Assembly (NCBI GenBank): GCA_964347615.1
Contig: CAYFZO010000004.1
Span: 1-64,000 of the forward strand
Direction: 5' to 3'
DNA: 64,000 nt
DNA from: CAYFZO01 sp964347615
GTDB lineage: Bacteria; Pseudomonadota; Gammaproteobacteria; Poriferisulfidales; Oxydemutatoraceae
The position numbers and the translations under genes are program-made. Shown piece after piece: positions 36,521-44,382 of this stretch (position 1 is its first letter; each line of letters opens with the position of its first letter). The notes below the pieces were generated by a model. That model saw only the letters and a program-made list of their open reading frames with translations. It was not told the origin of the DNA and did not search any database.

Positions 36521-38326
36521 ATGACAATCAACCGCCTGCCGCCTAAACTGGTCAACCAGATCGCCGCGGGGGAGGTCATCGAACGCCCCGCTTCGGTGGT
36601 CAAGGAATTGGTGGAGAACAGTCTCGACGCCGGCGCGACGTCGATTCAAGTGCAGATCGAGCAGGGCGGCGTCGGGCGGATCCGGGTGCGCGACGACGGT
36701 GAAGGCATCGCCCGGGACGAGCTGGTGCTGGCGTTGTCGCGGCACGCGACCAGCAAGATCAAGGAGCTTCCCGACCTCGAGAACATTCGCGGCTTCGGTT
36801 TCCGCGGCGAGGCCTTGCCGAGCGTCGCGTCGGTGTCGAGGCTCAAGCTCACTTCGCGCGTCGCCGGCGCCGACACCGGCTGGGAGCTGAGCGCTTCGGG
36901 CGACGAGGATTTCGACGAGCCGACGCCGGCGGCGCACCCTTTCGGCACGACGGTCGACGTGCGTGACTTGTTCTACAACGTTCCGGCGCGGCGCAAGTTC
37001 CTGAAAACCCCGCGCACCGAGTTCGGCCACGTTCAGAAGTGGCTGCATCGTTTGGCGCTGGCGCGCGCCGACGTCGAGTTCGAGATCCTCAACGACGGCA
37101 AGTCGGTTTTCGCTTGCTCGGCCGACGCCGAACCCGGAAGCCGGCGGCGGATCGAGAAGATCCTCGGGCGACGCTTCGCCGAGCAGGCGGTTTGGTTCGA
37201 GCAGCAGCGCGGCGGGCTCAAGTTGAGCGGCTGGCTCGGCCTGCCGACCTTGTCCCGCAGCCAGCCGGACTTGCAATTCAGCTACGTCAACCTGCGTTCG
37301 GTCAAGGATCGCACCTTGACGCACGCGCTCAGGGAGGCTTACAGCGACGTGCTGTTCCACGGTCGCCACCCTTGTTACGTGCTGTATCTCGAGCTCGACC
37401 CCGCACAGGTGGACGTCAACGTGCACCCGTCCAAGCTCGAGGTGCGCTTTCGCGAGCAGCGTTTCGTGCACGACTTCGTGCGCCACGCAGTATCCGAGGT
37501 CATCGCCGGGCTTGCGCCTGACGTTGCGGTCAACCGGGCTGAGCACCATCGCCGGCTGGTCAACGAGAATCCGCAGGCGGCGCGGTCCGACGGCTGGCGC
37601 GACCTGGTTTCGCCGGCGACCGGCGCGTCCGCGCCGGTGCCCGCGTCCGTGCCCGAGAGGCGGCGCGTCGCCGACCGCGGCCCGCAAATCGCGACGGTTG
37701 CGCCCGGCGCGATGCAGGCGCCACTTGCTGCCGACGTCGAGACGCCGCCGCTCGGCTACGCGATATGCCAGCTGCACGGCATCTACCTCGTTGCGCAGAA
37801 CAAGGACGGCATGGTGCTGGTGGACGTGCACGCGGCGCACGAGCGCGTCACTTACGAAAAGCTCAAGAGCGCTTACGACAAGGAAGGCATTCGATCGCAG
37901 CCTTTGTTGGTGCCCGCGAGCCTTTCGGTCACACCCGCCGAGGCCGACCTTTGCGAGCGTCACGCCGAGTCCTTGGCGAAGGTCGGTTTTGAAGCCGACC
38001 GTATCGGCGAGAATACGCTTGCGTTGCGGCGCGTGCCGTCGATGCTCGCCGAGAGCGACGTCGAGTCGCTGTTTCGGGACGTGCTCGCGGATCTGTCCGA
38101 GCACGGCACGTCGACGCGCGTCGAACGGAGCATCAACGACTTGCTTTCGACGATGGCCTGCCACGGTTCGGTGCGTGCCCACCACAAGCTCACGACCGAT
38201 GAGATGAACGCGCTGCTGCGCGACATGGAAGCCACCGAACGCAGCGGGCAGTGCAACCACGGACGCCCGACCTGGGTGCAGCTGAGCGTGGAGCAGCTCG
38301 ACAAACTGTTTCTGCGCGGACAATAG
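36521..38326 (+). CDS. mutL: DNA mismatch repair protein MutL
   Basis: 601 residues. GHKL ATPase motifs: VIERPASVVKELVENSLDAG, RVRDDGEGIARDEL, RHATSKIKELPDLENIRGFG followed by FRGEALPS. The C-terminal dimerisation domain carries DVHAAHERVTYE, which fits the MutL endonuclease pattern DQHA-x2-E-x4-E with Gln changed to Val, plus CNHGRPTW. This suggests an endonuclease-type MutL, as in bacteria lacking MutH. It is followed by miaA and hfq. Confidence 0.95.
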   Translation: MTINRLPPKLVNQIAAGEVIERPASVVKELVENSLDAGATSIQVQIEQGGVGRIRVRDDGEGIARDELVLALSRHATSKIKELPDLENIRGFGFRGEALPSVASVSRLKLTSRVAGADTGWELSASGDEDFDEPTPAAHPFGTTVDVRDLFYNVPARRKFLKTPRTEFGHVQKWLHRLALARADVEFEILNDGKSVFACSADAEPGSRRRIEKILGRRFAEQAVWFEQQRGGLKLSGWLGLPTLSRSQPDLQFSYVNLRSVKDRTLTHALREAYSDVLFHGRHPCYVLYLELDPAQVDVNVHPSKLEVRFREQRFVHDFVRHAVSEVIAGLAPDVAVNRAEHHRRLVNENPQAARSDGWRDLVSPATGASAPVPASVPERRRVADRGPQIATVAPGAMQAPLAADVETPPLGYAICQLHGIYLVAQNKDGMVLVDVHAAHERVTYEKLKSAYDKEGIRSQPLLVPASLSVTPAEADLCERHAESLAKVGFEADRIGENTLALRRVPSMLAESDVESLFRDVLADLSEHGTSTRVERSINDLLSTMACHGSVRAHHKLTTDEMNALLRDMEATERSGQCNHGRPTWVQLSVEQLDKLFLRGQ

Positions 38327-38331
38327 CTCGG

Positions 38332-39285
38332 ATGCAGGCAGCGCCGCGCGGTGCGATCTTTCTGATGGGGCCGACCGGCAGCGGCAAGACCGAGACGTCG
38401 CTGCGCCTGTGCGAGCGTCTGCCGTGCGAAATCATCAGCGTTGACTCGACGCTGGTGTACAAGGGCATGGACGTCGGTACCGCCAAGCCTTCGCTCGAAG
38501 CGCGTCGTCGCGTGCCGCATCATCTGATCGACGTGCTCGACCCGCGTGAAATTTACTCGGCGGCGTTGTTCCGGGAGTCGGCGTCGGCGCTGGTCGGGGA
38601 GGTTCTGTCGCAAGGCAAGATCCCGCTTCTGGTCGGCGGGACGATGTTTTATTTTCACGCGCTCGAGCGTGGTCTCGACGAGGTTCCCGCGGTGGACGCC
38701 GAGGTCAAGCGTGAGCTGGTCGGGGAGGAACGCAGGCTCGGGTTGGCGACCTTGTACGACGAGCTGCGACGGGTGGACGCGGCGACCGCCGCCCGGTTGC
38801 ACCCCAACGACTCGCAGCGCGTCAGGCGCGCGCTCGAGGTTTATCGTACCACCGGCCGCGCGTTCAGCGAGTTTATGTCCGGACGCGGCGACGCCAAGTT
38901 GCCGTTTCCGATCTTGAAGTTCGGTTTGGATTTCGCCGAGCGTTCGCTGTTGCATGCCGGCATAGAGCGTCGTTTCGACGCAATGCTCGACGCGGGGCTG
39001 GTCGACGAAGTCAGCCGCCTGATGTTGCGCGGCGACCTCAACCGCGACCTGCCTTCGATGCGCGCGGTGGGTTACAGCCAGACCTGGTCGTACCTGTCGG
39101 GCGAATGCACCCGTGAAGAGATGCGTGAGCGAGCGGTCAGCGCGACGCGCCAGCTCGCCAAGCGGCAGTTGACTTGGATGAGGAGCATGGACGGGGTGCG
39201 CCGACGCGAGGTTGACCGGGTCTCTCCCGAGGCGCTTGCCGCCGAATTGTCTCGCGCGGCGCTTGAATTCACGGGCGATTCTTGA
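38332..39285 (+). CDS. miaA: tRNA dimethylallyltransferase
   Basis: 317 residues. P-loop LMGPTGSGKTETSLRLCERL, SVDSTLVYKGMDVGTAKPS, HHLIDVLDP and MRAVGYSQTWSYLSGE. It prenylates A37 of tRNAs reading UNN codons. ATG 38332 is 5 bp after the mutL stop; frames starting further upstream lie inside mutL and lack similarity. Confidence 0.95.
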   Translation: MQAAPRGAIFLMGPTGSGKTETSLRLCERLPCEIISVDSTLVYKGMDVGTAKPSLEARRRVPHHLIDVLDPREIYSAALFRESASALVGEVLSQGKIPLLVGGTMFYFHALERGLDEVPAVDAEVKRELVGEERRLGLATLYDELRRVDAATAARLHPNDSQRVRRALEVYRTTGRAFSEFMSGRGDAKLPFPILKFGLDFAERSLLHAGIERRFDAMLDAGLVDEVSRLMLRGDLNRDLPSMRAVGYSQTWSYLSGECTREEMRERAVSATRQLAKRQLTWMRSMDGVRRREVDRVSPEALAAELSRAALEFTGDS

Positions 39286-39398
39286 CCTGAGGGCGTCTTT
39301 GCTAATCTATGGGGACGGAGGGGGAGCAGCCGGCGACGGCGGCTCGGTCGGTGATTCGGCGCCCCGCAACCACGGAGAAACCACTGAAGGAGAAACGC

Positions 39399-39671
39399 AT
39401 GTCTCAACAACCAATACTACAAGATGTGTTTCTGAATACACTCTGCAAGAACCACGAGACGGTGAACGTCTACCTTGTGAACGGAATCAGATTGCAAGGA
39501 AAGATTGAAGCCTTTGACCGGTTCGTCGTTATGGTGAAAGATTCCGTAACGCGCATGGTGTACAAGCACGCCATCTCGACCATCGCGCCGCCGCGAGCAC
39601 CCGGTCGGTCGTCCAAGGAAAGCCGCGAGAAAGCGTCCGGCGGTGCCGAGGCGCAGCCGGCGGCATCCTGA
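39399..39671 (+). CDS. hfq: RNA chaperone Hfq
   Basis: 90 residues. LQDVFLNTLCKNHETVNVYL and NGIRLQGKIEAFDRFVVMVK (Sm1), then MVYKHAIST (Sm2, normally YKHAIST), followed by a short basic, Ala/Ser-rich tail. The hexameric ring pairs small RNAs with mRNAs. The AAGGAG site before ATG 39399 decides the start. hflX, which normally follows, is not here; gloB comes next. Confidence 0.97.
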   Translation: MSQQPILQDVFLNTLCKNHETVNVYLVNGIRLQGKIEAFDRFVVMVKDSVTRMVYKHAISTIAPPRAPGRSSKESREKASGGAEAQPAAS

Positions 39672-39684
39672 GGTTGCCGCAACG

Positions 39685-40458
39685 ATGATTCAGGCGACGC
39701 CGATTCCCGCGTTCAACGACAACTATCTGTGGTTGCTCGCGGGCGCGGGAAGCGGCCGGGCTGCGGTAGTTGACCCCGGGGACGCGACGCCGGTGCTTGC
39801 CGCGTTGCGGGAAGCCGGCGCGGCGCTCGGGGCAATCGTCGTCACCCACCACCACGCCGACCACGTCGGAGGCATCGCGGAATTGGTCGAGCGGTTTCCC
39901 GACGTCGAAGTCTATGCGCCCGTCGACGATCGCATCGTCGGTGCGACGCGGAGGGTCGGTGAAGGCGACCGGGTGTACGTCGCTTGCCTCGATTGCGACT
40001 TTGAAGTGATCGAAGTCCCGGGACACACCTCGACCCACGTCGCGTACTACGGCGACGGCAAGCTGTTTTGCGGCGACACCGTGTTCGCTTGCGGCTGCGG
40101 ACGTTTGTTCGAGGGCAGCCCCGGTCAGATGCACGACTCACTCGGTAAAGTCATGGCGTTGCCCGACGACACCGAGATCTATTGCGCGCACGAGTACACC
40201 TTGGCCAACATCGCCTTCGCCAAACGAGTCGAGCCGGACAACCCGGAGCTCCTGCGAAGGGAGCGCGACGCACGACGCTTGCGTGAGCAGGGGCGCCCGA
40301 CGGTGCCTTCGCTGCTGGCGCTCGAGAAACGCACCAACCCTTTCTTGCGTTTCGACGAGCCCGCGGTAATCGCCGCCGCCGAACGCCGCGCGGGACGCTC
40401 GCTGAGCGGCGGCGCCGAAGTGTTCAGCGTCGTCAGGCGCTGGAAGGATCAGACCTAG
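39685..40458 (+). CDS. gloB: Hydroxyacylglutathione hydrolase (glyoxalase II)
   Basis: 257 residues. Metallo-beta-lactamase fold with the dinuclear metal motif VVTHHHADHVGGIAELV, then VPGHTSTHVAYYGDGKLFCG followed by DTVFACGCGRLF, and CAHEYTLANIAFAKRVEPDN. It hydrolyses S-D-lactoylglutathione. The C-terminal substrate-binding helices are intact. ATG 39685 gives MIQATPIPAFNDNYLWLL, the typical start. Confidence 0.95.
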   Translation: MIQATPIPAFNDNYLWLLAGAGSGRAAVVDPGDATPVLAALREAGAALGAIVVTHHHADHVGGIAELVERFPDVEVYAPVDDRIVGATRRVGEGDRVYVACLDCDFEVIEVPGHTSTHVAYYGDGKLFCGDTVFACGCGRLFEGSPGQMHDSLGKVMALPDDTEIYCAHEYTLANIAFAKRVEPDNPELLRRERDARRLREQGRPTVPSLLALEKRTNPFLRFDEPAVIAAAERRAGRSLSGGAEVFSVVRRWKDQT

Positions 40459-40495
40459 GCGTCGGGCGCCGGGGCAAGACCGGCGCGGGACGGCG

Positions 40496-42286
40496 CTACT
40501 TCATCCTGGCCCAACCGTCGCGCAGGCTCAGCGTACGGTTGAACACCGCGCCGGCGCTTTCGCTGTCGACGCAGAAATATCCCAGACGTTCGAACTGCCA
40601 ATGCTTGCCGACGGTCGCCCGGGTGAGCGAAGGTTCGACGCGGCAGTCGTTGAGGGTAAGTAGCGACTCGGGGTTGAGATGGGCGAAGACTTCGTCGGCC
40701 GAGGGGTTTTCGACGTTGAACAAGCGGTCGTACAGGTGGATTTCGGCTTTACCGGCGTGAGCGGCCGAGACCCAGTGGAGTGTGCCTTTGACCTTGCGTC
40801 CGTCGGGCGTGTTGCCGCCGCGCGTTTGCGGGTCGTAGCTGCACAGCAGCCTGACGACGTTGCCTTCCGCGTCTTTTTCGACCTCGCGGCAGGTGACGCA
40901 GTACGCGTAGCGTAACCGCACTTCGCGCCCGGGCGCCAAGCGGAAGAACTTCTTCTCCGGCGTCTCCATGAAGTCGTCGCGCTCGATGTAGACAACGCGC
41001 GAGAAAGGCAGCTTTCTCACGCCCATCGAGGGATCGTCGGGGTGGTTGGGCGCTTCGAGCTCCTCGCTTGAGTCTTGGGGGTAGTTCTCGATCACGACCT
41101 CGAGCGGCCTGAGCACCGCCATCGCGCGCGGCGCGTTACGGTTGAGCTCGTCGCGCACGCAGGTTTCGAACAGATCCATCTCGATCCAACTGTCTTTCTT
41201 GGTGACCCCGATGCGTTCGCAGAAGTCGCGGATCGCGGCCGACGGAACGCCGCGCCGTCGCAGCCCCGATATCGTCGGCATCCGCGGGTCGTTCCAGCCT
41301 TCGACGATGCCCGCGTCGATCAGCTTTTTCAGCTTGCGCTTGCTGGTAATCGTATATTTCAGTTGCAACCGCGCGAACTCTATCTGCTGCGGGTGGTGGA
41401 CGTTCAACTGCTCGAGAAACCAGTCGTACAGAGGGCGATGGTCTTCGAACTCGAGCGTGCACAACGAGTGCGTGACGCCTTCGATCGAGTCCGACAAGCA
41501 GTGGGTGAAGTCGTAGGTCGGATAGATGCACCAGGCGTCGCCGGTGTTGTGGTGGGAGGTATGGCGGATACGGTAGACCACCGGGTCGCGCATGTTGACG
41601 TTGGGCGACGCCATGTCGATCTTCGCGCGCAACACGTGTTCGCCGTCGCGGTATTCGCCGCCGCGCATTTTGGCGAACAGTTCGAGGTTTTCCTCGACGC
41701 TTCGTTCGCGGTACGGCGAGTTGACGCCCGCTTCGGTCAGAGTGCCGCGTTGCTCGCGGATCTCGTCGGCGGACAAGCTGCACACGTACGCTTTCTTGAG
41801 CTTGATCAGCTCGACCGCGTAGCCGTACAGCTGCTCGAAATAGTCCGAGGCGCGACACAACCGGTCCCACTCGAAGCCGAGCCAGCCGACGTCGCGCTTG
41901 ATTGCCTCGATGTATTCGGTGCTTTCCTTTTCGGGGTTGGTGTCGTCGAACCGTAGGTTGCAAACGCCCTTGAAATCGCCTGCCAGCCCGAAGTTCAGGC
42001 ACACCGCCTTGGCGTGGCCGACGTGCAGATAGCCGTTGGGTTCGGGGGGGAAGCGGGTGTGAACCTTGCCGTCGTGCTTGCCCGCTGATATATCGTCTTC
42101 GATGACGTGGCGGATGAAANNNNNNNNNNNNNNNNNNNNNNNNNNNNNNNNNNNNNNNNNNNNNNNNNNNNNNNNNNNNNNNNNNNNNNNNNNNNNNNNN
42201 NNNNNNNNNNNNNNNNNNNTGCCCGCTGATATATCGTCTTCGATGACGTGGCGGATGAAATTGGTCGGTGTCGGTTCACTGCTCAT
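40496..42286 (-). CDS. glnS: Glutaminyl-tRNA synthetase (interrupted by an assembly gap)
   Basis: Class I synthetase: FPPEPNGYLHVGHAKAVCLN (HIGH), the GlnRS-specific KGVCNLRFDDTNPEKES, a KMSKS-like TSKRKLKKL, and GWNDPRMPTISGLRRRGVPS. A 100-N gap near the N-terminus is flanked by the same 41 bases. Collapsing the duplicate and the N run restores one frame of about 549 residues reading FIRHVIEDDISAGKHDGKVH, so the gene is probably intact. The N-terminus MSSEPTPTNFIRHV is also found in two partial copies upstream. Confidence 0.93.
   Translation of the reverse strand: MSSEPTPTNFIRHVIEDDISAGXXXXXXXXXXXXXXXXXXXXXXXXXXXXXXXXXXFIRHVIEDDISAGKHDGKVHTRFPPEPNGYLHVGHAKAVCLNFGLAGDFKGVCNLRFDDTNPEKESTEYIEAIKRDVGWLGFEWDRLCRASDYFEQLYGYAVELIKLKKAYVCSLSADEIREQRGTLTEAGVNSPYRERSVEENLELFAKMRGGEYRDGEHVLRAKIDMASPNVNMRDPVVYRIRHTSHHNTGDAWCIYPTYDFTHCLSDSIEGVTHSLCTLEFEDHRPLYDWFLEQLNVHHPQQIEFARLQLKYTITSKRKLKKLIDAGIVEGWNDPRMPTISGLRRRGVPSAAIRDFCERIGVTKKDSWIEMDLFETCVRDELNRNAPRAMAVLRPLEVVIENYPQDSSEELEAPNHPDDPSMGVRKLPFSRVVYIERDDFMETPEKKFFRLAPGREVRLRYAYCVTCREVEKDAEGNVVRLLCSYDPQTRGGNTPDGRKVKGTLHWVSAAHAGKAEIHLYDRLFNVENPSADEVFAHLNPESLLTLNDCRVEPSLTRATVGKHWQFERLGYFCVDSESAGAVFNRTLSLRDGWARMK
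42120..42219. other. Assembly gap (100 N) inside glnS
   Basis: Exactly 100 N flanked on both sides by the same 41 bp (beginning TGCCCGCTGATATATCGTCT). Removing the N run and one copy keeps the GlnRS frame (141 bp = 47 codons), so this is most likely an unmerged contig overlap. Confidence 0.95.
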
Positions 42287-42672
42287 GGTGTCGGCCCGTG
42301 AAGAAACGCCGTTTTACGGCATACAACGCGCTTGCCCGCCGATAGATCATTTTAGACGACGCGCGGCGGGGCTTCGATGAGGCGGCGGATGAAACTGGTC
42401 GGTGTCGGCTCACTGCTCGTGGTGTCGGCCCGTGAAGAAACGCCATTTTACAGCATACAATACGCCGTCAGCACGACGGACGCGATGAAACGGACGCTGC
42501 GTGCTTGTCCGCCGATAGATCATTTTAGACGACGCGCGGCGGGCTTCGACGACGCGGCGGGTGAAATCGGTCGGTGTCGGCTCGCTGCTCATGGTATAGC
42601 CCATGAAGAAACGCCGCTTTACAGCATATACAATACGCCGTCAGCACGACGAACGCGATGAAACAGACGGTG
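42220..42672. repeat. Three tandem copies of the divergent glnS/birA 5' region
   Basis: A module of about 134-173 bp occurs three times. Anchor GAAGAAACGCC is at 42300, 42434 and 42605; anchor GCCGATAGATCATTTTAGAC is at 42338 and 42511. Each copy carries the first codons of glnS on the minus strand, the shared promoter, and (second and third copies) the first codons of birA, MKRTL or MKQTV. Only the outer ends lead into full genes. The inner copies create decoy starts (minus-strand MSSEPTPTDFTRRVVE near 42592; plus-strand ATG near 42485). The birA-proximal TATACAAT (TACAAT at 42629-42634) is its likely -10 box. Confidence 0.8.
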
Positions 42673-43470
42673 CTATTCGATGCCGACGCAATCAAGCGGG
42701 CGCTTGACGACGACGTTGCACGCCGCGTCGCCGCGTTGGTGCTGCTTGAAGAGACCGCTTCGACGAACGACTATCTCTTGCACGGGAGCGTCGCGGACGC
42801 GGACGGCGACGACGACGCCCGGTTCTACGCGTGCATCGCCGAGACTCAGACCGCCGGTAAAGGACGGCGCGGGCGCAAGGTCTGGAGTTCGCCGAGGAAC
42901 GGGAACCTTTACTTGTCGGTGATGCGAGTCAGCCCTGGGGTGGCATCGCGCTCGGCGTGGCTCGCCTTGACCGTCGCGGGCGAGGTCGTCTCGGCGCTGG
43001 CCGCGGTTTGTGCCCGGGACGACGCCGACTTCGGCGTCAAATGGCCGAACGACGTTTACTTCAGCGGCGGCAAGTTGGGTGGGGTACTCGTCGAGGCGAA
43101 AGGCGAACGTTGCGTCGTCGGCCTCGGGTTGAACCTCCATCCTCCCGCAAGCGACGAAGTCGGGTTTGCGTGGGCCGCGCTCGACGAGGTTTGCGGCGAA
43201 GCACTCGACCGCACGCGCCTCGCCGCGGCGATGATTACCGCGGTGATACGTGCTTTCGACCGCGTTGACCGCGATTCGATCGAGGCGCTGATGCGCAGCT
43301 GGCGGCGGCACGACCTGCTTTCGGGCAACGAAGTCACCGTGTCCATCGGCGAAGAGGTGCTGACGGGTATCGCCCGCGGCGTTGACAAGTACGGCGGTTT
43401 GGAGGTCGAACACGAGGACAGCGACGGGCTGCGCGTGTATTACTCGGACGAGGTGAGCGTACGGTGGTGA
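42658..43470 (+). CDS. birA: Biotin-[acetyl-CoA-carboxylase] ligase (no DNA-binding domain)
   Basis: 270 residues. Ligase core: LLEETASTNDYLL, the biotin/ATP loop AGKGRRGRKVWSSPRNGNLY, and FGVKWPNDVYFSGGKLGGVL. There is no N-terminal helix-turn-helix, so it should be a monofunctional ligase, not a repressor. The C-terminal SH3-like domain (LTGIARGVDKYGGLEVEHED) is present. It overlaps coaX by 7 bp. Confidence 0.93.
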   Translation: MKQTVLFDADAIKRALDDDVARRVAALVLLEETASTNDYLLHGSVADADGDDDARFYACIAETQTAGKGRRGRKVWSSPRNGNLYLSVMRVSPGVASRSAWLALTVAGEVVSALAAVCARDDADFGVKWPNDVYFSGGKLGGVLVEAKGERCVVGLGLNLHPPASDEVGFAWAALDEVCGEALDRTRLAAAMITAVIRAFDRVDRDSIEALMRSWRRHDLLSGNEVTVSIGEEVLTGIARGVDKYGGLEVEHEDSDGLRVYYSDEVSVRW

Positions 43471-44252
43471 AACTGCTGCTCGACGTCGGCAACAGCCGGT
43501 GCAAATGCGCCGAATACGTCGCCGCCGGAGGTTTGCATTGTCATCCGCCGGTCGTCGTCGCCGAAGCGGACGCCGCCGCTGCGTGCTTACCGGAAAGCGT
43601 GCGGGGCGAGGTCGGTGCGGCGGCGGTTGCGAGCGTGCGCAACGGCGAGTTCAACCGTCGCCTGTCGGAAGCGATCGCGGCGCGTTTCAAGGTGCAGGCG
43701 GGGTTCGTCAAGACCGAGCGTACCGCCTGCGGGGTAACCACGGTCTACCGGCGCGCCGCAAGCCTCGGCGTCGATCGTTTTCTCGGGTTGATCGGCGCTT
43801 GGCGCAGGGTTGGCGGCGCCTGCGTGGTCGCCGACTGCGGCACCGCGGTGACGGTGGACGGAATCAACGCCAACGGCGTTCATCAGGGCGGGCTCATCAT
43901 GCCCGGGTTGCGTCTTCTGCAGAGCAGTCTCTACCATGGCACCGATCGCCTGCCCTTGCTTGGTGAGAATAAGTCTGAGGAAAGGGGGTTTGGCGAAAAC
44001 GGGGGCCCGGCCGAGGACGTCCTGTTCGCGCGCGAGACCGAGACCGCGGTCGCAAGCGGCTGTCGCAGGACGTTTGTCGTCGCGGTTCGCGCCGCAATGC
44101 GCGAGATGCAGGCGTCGCTCGGAGACGACGCGGTGCTGCTGACGACCGGCGGCGACGGCGCCCTCGCGGCGGGGGACAGCGAAGACGTGCATTATCATCC
44201 CCACCTGACGCTTGAAGGGCTCGCCGTTTTTTCCGAGAGCAATTGCGACTGA
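43464..44252 (+). CDS. coaX: Type III pantothenate kinase
   Basis: 262 residues. LLLDVGNSRCKCAE (ASKHA phosphate loop), SLGVDRFLGLIGAWRR, VADCGTAVTVDGINANGVHQ then GGLIMPGLRLL. It phosphorylates pantothenate, continuing the pathway of panBCD. The start is GTG 43464 (or GTG 43467), overlapping the birA stop. birA-coaX is a conserved pair that normally precedes a tRNA/tuf cluster. Confidence 0.94.
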   Translation: MVKLLLDVGNSRCKCAEYVAAGGLHCHPPVVVAEADAAAACLPESVRGEVGAAAVASVRNGEFNRRLSEAIAARFKVQAGFVKTERTACGVTTVYRRAASLGVDRFLGLIGAWRRVGGACVVADCGTAVTVDGINANGVHQGGLIMPGLRLLQSSLYHGTDRLPLLGENKSEERGFGENGGPAEDVLFARETETAVASGCRRTFVVAVRAAMREMQASLGDDAVLLTTGGDGALAAGDSEDVHYHPHLTLEGLAVFSESNCD

Positions 44253-44281
44253 TTGCGGATATGTTTAGTATGGGCTGAGAT

Positions 44282-44354
44282 GCCGGAGTAGCACAACCGG
44301 TAGTGCAGCGCATTTGTAATGCGAAGGTTGGGGGTTCAAGTCCTCTCTCCGGCA
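44282..44354 (+). tRNA. tRNA-Thr (anticodon TGT)
   Basis: A full cloverleaf. Acceptor GCCGGAG pairs with CTCCGGC; D-stem GCAC/GTGC; anticodon loop TTTGTAA gives anticodon TGT; T-arm GGGGG-TTCAAGT-CCTCT. Discriminator A73. The 27-43 pair is G-A, and the 3' CCA is not encoded (ACCG follows). In related genomes this tRNA heads a Thr-Tyr-Gly-Thr-tuf cluster, which is not present here. Confidence 0.93.
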
Positions 44355-44382
44355 CCGGGACTTCAACGAGAATCTTGCAAAC

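Noticed and set aside
36497..38323. 608-codon minus-strand frame opposite mutL
   Set aside because: Complement of MutL codons, with no recognisable domain.
42220..42672. Possible CRISPR-like array
   Set aside because: Only three long units with coding ends and promoters, no short spacers of uniform size and no cas genes; explained by tandem duplication of the glnS/birA 5' region.
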